64,000 nucleotides of DNA. It comes from CAVSWT01 sp963731745. GTDB taxonomy: Bacteria > Bacteroidota > Ignavibacteria > Ignavibacteriales > Ignavibacteriaceae. Every line of letters starts with the position of its first letter. Positions within the stretch are counted from its first letter, which is position 1. Made by a program: the position numbers and the translations under genes. Below are positions 59,345 to 64,000 of this stretch, piece by piece. The notes under the pieces were generated by a model that worked only from the letters and a program-made list of their open reading frames with translations, ran no database searches and had not been told where the DNA came from. The DNA is taken from assembly GCA_963731745.1 (NCBI GenBank), contig CAVSWT010000008.1:124001-188000 (forward strand), in the 5' to 3' direction.

Positions 59345-59704
59345 TTACCAATTATAATTTTTCTTTGTCATTTTAACAAAAATATATTTTTCAATTATTT
59401 TTACTTCAAAAATATCCAAACCTTTATAGCCTAATGGAGTTTTACCGCTCCGTATATTAAACATCCAACCATGAGCCGGACAAACGACGCAATCGTCTTC
59501 TACAATACCATCATGAATTAATGGGGAATGCTGATGAGGACAAATATTACTAACAGCAAAAATTTCTTCATCAATTTTGAAAAGTGCAATATCAACATCA
59601 TCAATAATAAATCTTTTTCCAATTCTCTCTGAAAGGTCATTAACAGAACATATTTTTGAAAAGCCATTTAAAATTATTTCTTCAGATGGATTCAAATTTT
59701 TCAT
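59345..59704 (-). CDS. Rieske (2Fe-2S) protein
   Basis: 119 aa from the third possible Met (59704); earlier Mets at 59722 and 59710 are also possible, and all overlap the MBL gene. Cluster ligands in ICPHQHSPLIHDG (C-x-H) and CVVCPAHGWMF (C-x2-H). It resembles the small subunit of nitrite reductase (NirD) or a ferredoxin of a dioxygenase. Downstream QueG starts 3 bases after it. Confidence 0.88.
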   Translation of the reverse strand: MKNLNPSEEIILNGFSKICSVNDLSERIGKRFIIDDVDIALFKIDEEIFAVSNICPHQHSPLIHDGIVEDDCVVCPAHGWMFNIRSGKTPLGYKGLDIFEVKIIEKYIFVKMTKKNYNW

Positions 59705-60527
59705 CCGCATTAAATCTTTCATCCGTTTTCTTTACTGTAATTACTGAGTGAAAAGGATCATGCTCTAAAAATAATTTCCAATTTTCTTCAACCGCAATAG
59801 GTAAAAATTTTTTCTTTTCTTCAACAGTAACTAGCGGCTGTATGTCATAGCCCATAACATACGGAAGACTAATATGCGAAGAAGTTGGGAACATATCTGC
59901 GCAGTATAATAAAGTATTTGATGCATCCGATATTTTTACCATTTGTTGTCCATACGTATGTCCATTTACAATTATTAAATCTATTTCATCATCAAACTTT
60001 TGTTCTCCATTAATTAAATTTAAAATACCTTCTTCCATTAAAGGCACAAAATTTTTTTTGATATAACTGCCTCTGTCTCTTTCTGAGGGACTTATTGCCC
60101 AATCAAAATTCTGTTTTTGAACATGATATTTTGCGTTTCGAAAAGATGGAGTAAATTTACCGTTTGATTGAGTTACACTTCCCCCAACATGATCAAAATG
60201 AAGATGAGTTAGTATTACATCAGTAACATCGTCAAACGTATAGCCTAATTTTCTTAAAGATAATTCCATTGAATATTCGGACTGATTTACCCGATATATT
60301 TCACGCGATCGAGCATCCCATTTATTCCCCATGCCTGTGTCAATCAAGATTTTTTTACTGTCAGATACAAGTAATAAATTCCGTGTGACTAATGAAATTC
60401 TATTTTTTTCGTCCGGCGGATTGCTTTTTTCCCATAATAATTTAGGTATAATTCCGAACATAGCACCACCATCTAATGCAAAACTGCCTGAATTAACTTC
60501 ATATAAGTTGTACTTTCCGATTTTCAT
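59682..60527 (-). CDS. MBL-fold metallo-hydrolase
   Basis: 281 aa. Zinc motif TDVILTHLHFDHVGGS, Asp/His ligands further on (IVNGHTYGQQMV, LLYCADMFPTSSH) and FLEHDPFHS. The start resembles AttM/AiiB-like or YtnP-like lactonases (GGAMFGIIPKLLWEKSNPPD), so a lactone or ester substrate is possible. First gene of an MBL-Rieske-queG operon. Confidence 0.9.
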   Translation of the reverse strand: MKIGKYNLYEVNSGSFALDGGAMFGIIPKLLWEKSNPPDEKNRISLVTRNLLLVSDSKKILIDTGMGNKWDARSREIYRVNQSEYSMELSLRKLGYTFDDVTDVILTHLHFDHVGGSVTQSNGKFTPSFRNAKYHVQKQNFDWAISPSERDRGSYIKKNFVPLMEEGILNLINGEQKFDDEIDLIIVNGHTYGQQMVKISDASNTLLYCADMFPTSSHISLPYVMGYDIQPLVTVEEKKKFLPIAVEENWKLFLEHDPFHSVITVKKTDERFNADEKFESI

Positions 60528-60646
60528 ACTTTACCGGTTAAATGGAATAAAATTTGTAAGAATTAATATCGCGAATATTGATTCACATCGCTTTTACGAA
60601 CAATGAATAAAAGTATTAATAAGTCCAATTTTTAAGAATATTGTCT

Positions 60647-60654
60647 TAATTTTG
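60647..60654 (+). promoter_or_regulatory. TAnnTTTG-type -10 box before a hypothetical gene
   Basis: TAATTTTG about 72 bases before the ATG at 60726; fits TAnnTTTG. Confidence 0.3.
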
Positions 60655-60725
60655 AATATAAAGATATAAAATGAAAAATAATATTACTAAAAAATTATAA
60701 TTTCAGTTAAAATTAAAGGGAAATA

Positions 60726-61118
60726 ATGAGAGCGAAAAATTTACTAGAATTTCAAACCAAACCACAAAAGCTAGATTCAGTTATTTCTAGGGCAGATTTA
60801 TTAGAAAAAATAAAGGAAGATTATAATCTTGGTGAATACGAGACTTCAATCACCAAAGCCTTCAAATATTTAGAAGAAAGTTACATTTCATTAAATTTTC
60901 AAACAAAAAACGCTATTTCTATATCTAACAATTTTAGTACTAAATTATTGGATGACAAGGCCTTCACTGAACTTAAATCATTGCATATTAAAATGTTAGG
61001 AGCAATGCATTGGATTAAGAATTTGACCGACGCAGCAAATGAGTCTAGAGAAGCCGCCGCTCAGATTTTATCTTATGTAGATTTACAATTAAAATTGCTA
61101 AATGAAAAAGAAAATTAA
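60726..61118 (+). CDS. hypothetical helical protein
   Basis: 130 aa with no signal peptide or TM. Nearly all predicted helix, with a heptad-like pattern near SVISRADLLEKIKEDYNLGE and SREAAAQILSYVDLQLKLL. The family is not recognised. AGGGAA lies 6 bases before the ATG, and codon use is like the neighbours. It stands between the MBL operon and the kinase-like gene. Confidence 0.7.
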   Translation: MRAKNLLEFQTKPQKLDSVISRADLLEKIKEDYNLGEYETSITKAFKYLEESYISLNFQTKNAISISNNFSTKLLDDKAFTELKSLHIKMLGAMHWIKNLTDAANESREAAAQILSYVDLQLKLLNEKEN

Positions 61119-61168
61119 TTAAGAAGTAAAATATTTTAATTTAGTCAAATAATTTGTTTAGCTAAAAT

Positions 61169-61885
61169 TCAATTTACTTCAGCGAATGAATCTGGAAACT
61201 TTTTTATAACCGCACCCCCTATAATTTCTGCAGAACCACTATAACCAAAGCTACTAGTATTTATTATAAGGTCGTAATAAAGAGTGTCTTCAATATTTTT
61301 TCCAAAAGTTGACATCAAATATCTTTTTCGAGAAAAATCTTCTTTCTTAATAAATTCCGCAGCTTCGTTAGCATTAAAATTATACAACTCTTTAATATGA
61401 TTTATTCTATGTTCTAATGGCGCAACTAATCTGATGTGAAAGGCATTTGGCAATTTACGTGTAACAATATTGCCACCTCTTCCAATTATAATTGCATTTC
61501 CGTTTTTTCCTATTTGCAAAATGGTTTGAGTTGTTTTGTGAATCAAATTCCAGGTTGAAGGTTCACCGCTTAACCACTCATTCATCATTGAACTTACGAC
61601 GGATACCTTTTTCTCTTGCAATATTTCGCTTAGCCTCTGAGGAAGATTGTTATCTTCTAAAACTTTATCAATTAAATTTTTATCGAAAACATTCCAATTT
61701 GGAGTATTGGCAATATGTCTTTTTTCTAAAAAACCAAGTAGATAGTGGCTAACTTTATCAGCACCAGCACCGCTTTCCCTTGAGATTGTAATGCAAATTC
61801 CAGATTTAGTTTTGGGAATTCCTAATTCTTTATCATGACTTTTTGCGTACAATTTTGCTTTTTCATAAGAACCCTGTGTGAGCAT
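61169..61885 (-). CDS. cytidylate kinase-like family protein
   Basis: 238 aa. P-loop variant CITISRESGAGADKVSHYL, then FDKNLIDKVLED, GRGGNIVTRKLPNAFHIRLVAP and the LID-like DFSRKRYLMSTFG. This matches the AAA_26/cytidylate-kinase-like group, seen in many anaerobes and distinct from true Cmk; the substrate is not known. Confidence 0.85.
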   Translation of the reverse strand: MLTQGSYEKAKLYAKSHDKELGIPKTKSGICITISRESGAGADKVSHYLLGFLEKRHIANTPNWNVFDKNLIDKVLEDNNLPQRLSEILQEKKVSVVSSMMNEWLSGEPSTWNLIHKTTQTILQIGKNGNAIIIGRGGNIVTRKLPNAFHIRLVAPLEHRINHIKELYNFNANEAAEFIKKEDFSRKRYLMSTFGKNIEDTLYYDLIINTSSFGYSGSAEIIGGAVIKKFPDSFAEVN

Positions 61886-62256
61886 AACTTTTTCCTTTCA
61901 AGGTTTTTATACTAATTATTGGTTAAAATGGAATCGAAAATAATTTAATACATTTTTTTATTAGAAGAAATCCATAATCACAAAGCCACCTTAAATTGTA
62001 GCAAATAAGTATATATTTTATACAAAAATTGAATAAACTTTAAATATTTTTAATAAAACTTAATAAAACAATAAAATATCTTTTGAATGATTAATGAATA
62101 TTATAGCAAAATTCGTGAAAGAGATATTCTAAATTTTTATAACTTTAGAGTAAGCATGTTTTATTTAAGATAGGTACTATTAAAATTAATTTTCAATAAA
62201 CTTTTGAAAATGTTTATTGAGATGTAATCTCAGGTATTTGAAATATTTTAAAACTA
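61886..62256. other. AT-rich intergenic region without recognised gene
   Basis: About 370 bases upstream of the kinase-like gene and downstream of a ferredoxin terminator. No ORF, RNA gene or repeat could be supported on either strand. It presumably holds the kinase promoter. Confidence 0.6.
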
Positions 62257-62286
62257 AAAAGGGCATCACCTAAGTGATGCCCTTTT
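62257..62286. terminator. strong bidirectional terminator
   Basis: AAAAGGGCATCAC and GTGATGCCCTTTT, a perfect 13-base-pair stem with a 4-base loop. It lies about 90 bases downstream of the minus-strand ferredoxin gene. Confidence 0.88.
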
Positions 62287-62377
62287 AGCTCCCTTTTTGT
62301 GTCAATCCATTTCCCCCGTCAATCTTTCCCCTTACAATCCCTTATTACTCATCTCCCTTAAATAACAATCTCAATGT

Positions 62378-62647
62378 TTATTCAACAGGAACACAGCAAT
62401 CAACAGGACAAACTTCAGCACACTGAGGTGCGTCATGAGTTCCGTCGCATTCAACACATTTATCAGGAACAATATAAAAATAATCGTTTGAATAAAATCC
62501 AGTTTTACCAGACGGAGCTGCATCGTTTTCGCCGTAAGTCTTACCATCAAGTTCCCAATCATGTCCGCCTTCGTAAATTGCATTATTTGGGCATTCTGGT
62601 TCACAAGCTCCACAATTTATACATTCGTCAGTTATCTTTAATGCCAT
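62378..62647 (-). CDS. 2[4Fe-4S] ferredoxin, Alvin-type (copy 2)
   Basis: 89 aa. First cluster motif CINCGACEPECPNNAI; second CVECDGTHDAPQCAEVCPVDC, in which 8 residues lie between the second and third Cys, as in Allochromatium-type ferredoxins. A loop of about 30 residues with WELDGKTYGENDAAPSG separates them. Low-potential electron carrier. GGAGA precedes the ATG. Paralogue of 62938-63270. Confidence 0.94.
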   Translation of the reverse strand: MALKITDECINCGACEPECPNNAIYEGGHDWELDGKTYGENDAAPSGKTGFYSNDYFYIVPDKCVECDGTHDAPQCAEVCPVDCCVPVE

Positions 62648-62888
62648 TTTATTGGTCTCCTATAGTTTCAATTAGGGATTCAGTTATTGTATTAACTTTT
62701 TCAACATTTATCAATACTGCCTAATTAAACACGAATTCTATGCCAGCCATCGTATGAATGGCTTATGAAGAATTTCGATGTTTTTTATTTAATTTGGATG
62801 ATTTTTTAACAAATCATTTTTCAATGGTGGGAATTTGGAAAGTGGATTTCTCTTTTTTGACTATTGATATTTTTTACACTATAAAAAA

Positions 62889-62910
62889 AGGGTATCCTAA
62901 TAGATACCCT
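62889..62910 (-). terminator. terminator between the ferredoxin genes
   Basis: AGGGTATC-CTAATA-GATACCCT with an A-run on the plus strand before it, which gives a T-run on the minus strand. It ends the transcript of the upstream ferredoxin gene, so the two copies are separately transcribed. Confidence 0.85.
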
Positions 62911-62937
62911 AATACAAATTTTTTTATTTCATTTACT

Positions 62938-63270
62938 TTATCTTCCAATTCCATCTAAATACTCTTTTCGCTTTAATAACGTTTCTTCATCTTCAACATG
63001 TTTGGGATCTGGAATACAACAATCAACCGGACATACTGCAGCACATTGTGGTTCATCATGAAAGCCTTTGCATTCAGTGCATTTATCGGGGACTATATAG
63101 AAAAATTCAGTTGAAAAAAATCCTTCAGCACCACTTGGTGCATCTTCAGTTTCTCCATAGTTTTTTCCTTGTAGTTCCCATTCAGCGCCGCCTTCATAGA
63201 TTGCTGTATTTGGGCATTCAGGTTCGCAGGCTCCACAATTGATGCATTCTTCGGTTATCATAATTGCCAT
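62938..63270 (-). CDS. 2[4Fe-4S] ferredoxin, Alvin-type (copy 1)
   Basis: 110 aa. CINCGACEPECPNTAI and CTECKGFHDEPQCAAVCPVDC with the same loop as copy 2 (WELQGKNYGETEDAPSG). It has an extra C-terminal tail of about 24 residues (KHVEDEETLLKRKEYLDGIG). The two copies are a tandem duplication and may serve different redox partners. AAGGAG precedes the ATG. Confidence 0.94.
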   Translation of the reverse strand: MAIMITEECINCGACEPECPNTAIYEGGAEWELQGKNYGETEDAPSGAEGFFSTEFFYIVPDKCTECKGFHDEPQCAAVCPVDCCIPDPKHVEDEETLLKRKEYLDGIGR

Positions 63271-63406
63271 TTATTTTCACTCCTTGTTAAGTAATCTTAA
63301 ATTTTTTTGATCGTATATAAGGTAAATAATAAAATTATTTTTTTTTGAATCGATGCGAATGTTACAAAAACATATTTAAAACTTCAATGAGAGAATGGAT
63401 ATTTAT

Positions 63407-64000
63407 TTACCAGCTGCCGCTGGCTCCGCCTCCACCAAATGAGCCGCCGCCGCCACTAAAACCTCCTCCACCAAAGCCGCCCCCAAATCCGCTGCTTCTA
63501 CCACCGCTAAGTCCACCGCCATAATAAATAAATCCTCCTCGTCCCCCTCTTCCGCTGCGCCGAAATATATTGAAAAGGAAAAATATTATCATCAGTATTA
63601 TAATGAATGAACCATGATGTGAATTATCATCAGTGTTATTTTTATTTTCGGCTGAATATTCCCCTGCTATAGCTTTTATAATTGCATCGATGCCATTGCT
63701 GATACCAGCATAATAGTTATCATTTCTGAATTGTGGAATCATTACATTCCTAATAATTGAACTTGCCAGCGCATCCGGTAAAGCGCCTTCTAATCCATAA
63801 CCCACTTCTATTCTTGCTTTATGATCATTTTTAACAACTAAGACTAGAACGCCATTGTCATGTTCCTTTGACCCAATTTTATTTTGAGTTGCAACTTCTT
63901 CTGAATAATATTCAAGCGGATAATTATTTAAAGATGAAATCATCAATCCAATTAATTCATTGCTTGTTGAATCTTGATAGGTTTTTAATCTATAATTTAG
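63407..64000 (-). CDS. TPM-domain (YgcG-like) membrane protein, 5' end outside window
   Basis: The frame is open through 64000, so the gene is cut by the window edge; an internal Met at 63946 is not the start. Upstream residues LKTYQDSTSNELIGLMISS continue the TPM domain (NGVLVLVVKNDHKARIEVGY, GLEGALPDALASSIIR). A TM helix (SFIIILMIIFFLFNIF) and a glycine-rich tail follow (SGGGGSFGGGGASGSW). Exported and membrane-anchored; TPM proteins are tied to photosystem repair in plants but their bacterial role is unclear. Confidence 0.9.
   Translation of the reverse strand, partial: LNYRLKTYQDSTSNELIGLMISSLNNYPLEYYSEEVATQNKIGSKEHDNGVLVLVVKNDHKARIEVGYGLEGALPDALASSIIRNVMIPQFRNDNYYAGISNGIDAIIKAIAGEYSAENKNNTDDNSHHGSFIIILMIIFFLFNIFRRSGRGGRGGFIYYGGGLSGGRSSGFGGGFGGGGFSGGGGSFGGGGASGSW

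Noticed and set aside
1..64000. CRISPR arrays, tRNA and rRNA genes, insertion sequences
   Set aside because: No regularly spaced repeats, cloverleaf-like segments, rRNA signatures or transposase ORFs were recognised by eye; a tRNAscan/Infernal run would be the decisive test.

Overview
The window looks like a contig from an uncultured or cultured member of the Ignavibacteria (Bacteroidota/Chlorobiota side of the tree). The sequence is strongly AT-rich. Several exported proteins end in a type IX secretion (T9SS) sorting domain of the YPNPFNP...KIKY...YDILGNE type that is typical of Ignavibacteria. TTG starts are common, several genes have a TAnnTTTG-like -10 box as in Bacteroidota, and PurL is the short form that works with separate PurS and PurQ. 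No rRNA, tRNA, CRISPR array, insertion sequence or prophage was recognised.

Layout. 1-5.6 kb (mostly minus strand): the start of a Wzz-like gene, an SLBB polysaccharide export protein, FtsX, two tandem lipoproteins (one with an ATT start), a methyltransferase, RecR and YbaB. 5.7-10.8 kb (plus): a degenerate PurC-like protein, phosphatidylserine decarboxylase and synthase, PurS, PurQ, two tandem TatA genes and GatA. 10.9-16.3 kb: an aldo/keto reductase, SucD, a HicBA toxin-antitoxin pair, Ndk, a NamZ-family protein and a lipoprotein. 16.4-23.4 kb (minus): five consecutive T9SS-exported proteins (S1/P1-like nuclease, two-domain and propeller-type proteins, M28 peptidase). Their sorting domains carry in-frame palindromic repeats, and three of the five genes contain frameshifts. 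23.4-27.6 kb: RlmB, Lgt, HisS, PtsN-like and a TPR protein. 27.8-32.4 kb: a large Rossmann-fold protein, a copper-delivery pair (PCuAC, SCO1) and an ArnT-like glycosyltransferase. 32.4-36.5 kb: a small toxin-antitoxin island lying among duplicated 3' ends of the di-iron repair gene ric, then intact ric, a NapH-like polyferredoxin and an Rrf2 regulator with a palindromic operator. 36.7-41.3 kb: an exported rubrerythrin, a two-component system, a DUF2231 protein and a YihY protein. 41.3-49.2 kb: purL (frameshifted), an AsmA-like protein, an SRPBCC protein, a sixth T9SS protein, a GH97-like remnant, a PolB-type exonuclease and a thioesterase (frameshifted). 49.3-64 kb: threonine aldolase, Lnt, DedA (frameshifted), IspF, acylphosphatase, EamA transporter, Era, YbjQ, an ECF sigma/anti-sigma pair with a divergent target gene, TrxB, QueG, Rieske and MBL proteins, a cytidylate-kinase-like protein, two ferredoxins and a truncated TPM-domain protein.

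How genes work together. PurS, PurQ and PurL form the FGAM synthase complex although purL lies 33 kb away. Psd and PssA make phosphatidylethanolamine. Lgt and Lnt mature the several lipoproteins seen here. SCO1 and PCuAC deliver copper to cytochrome oxidase. Rrf2, the polyferredoxin and RIC look like a nitrosative/oxidative damage regulon: matching inverted repeats lie before the first two. The ECF sigma operon and the divergent membrane-protein gene share one promoter architecture (TGTAACC-N17-GTC).

The most interesting signals are (1) two unrelated palindromic repeat families inserted in frame at the same loop of T9SS sorting domains, (2) the symmetric ECF promoters, (3) the toxin-antitoxin island among repeated ric 3' ends, (4) a PurC-like pseudoenzyme, and (5) a lipoprotein gene that seems to start with ATT. 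Six single-base frameshifts in otherwise conserved genes mean that sequence quality must be checked before any of the broken genes is treated as biological.
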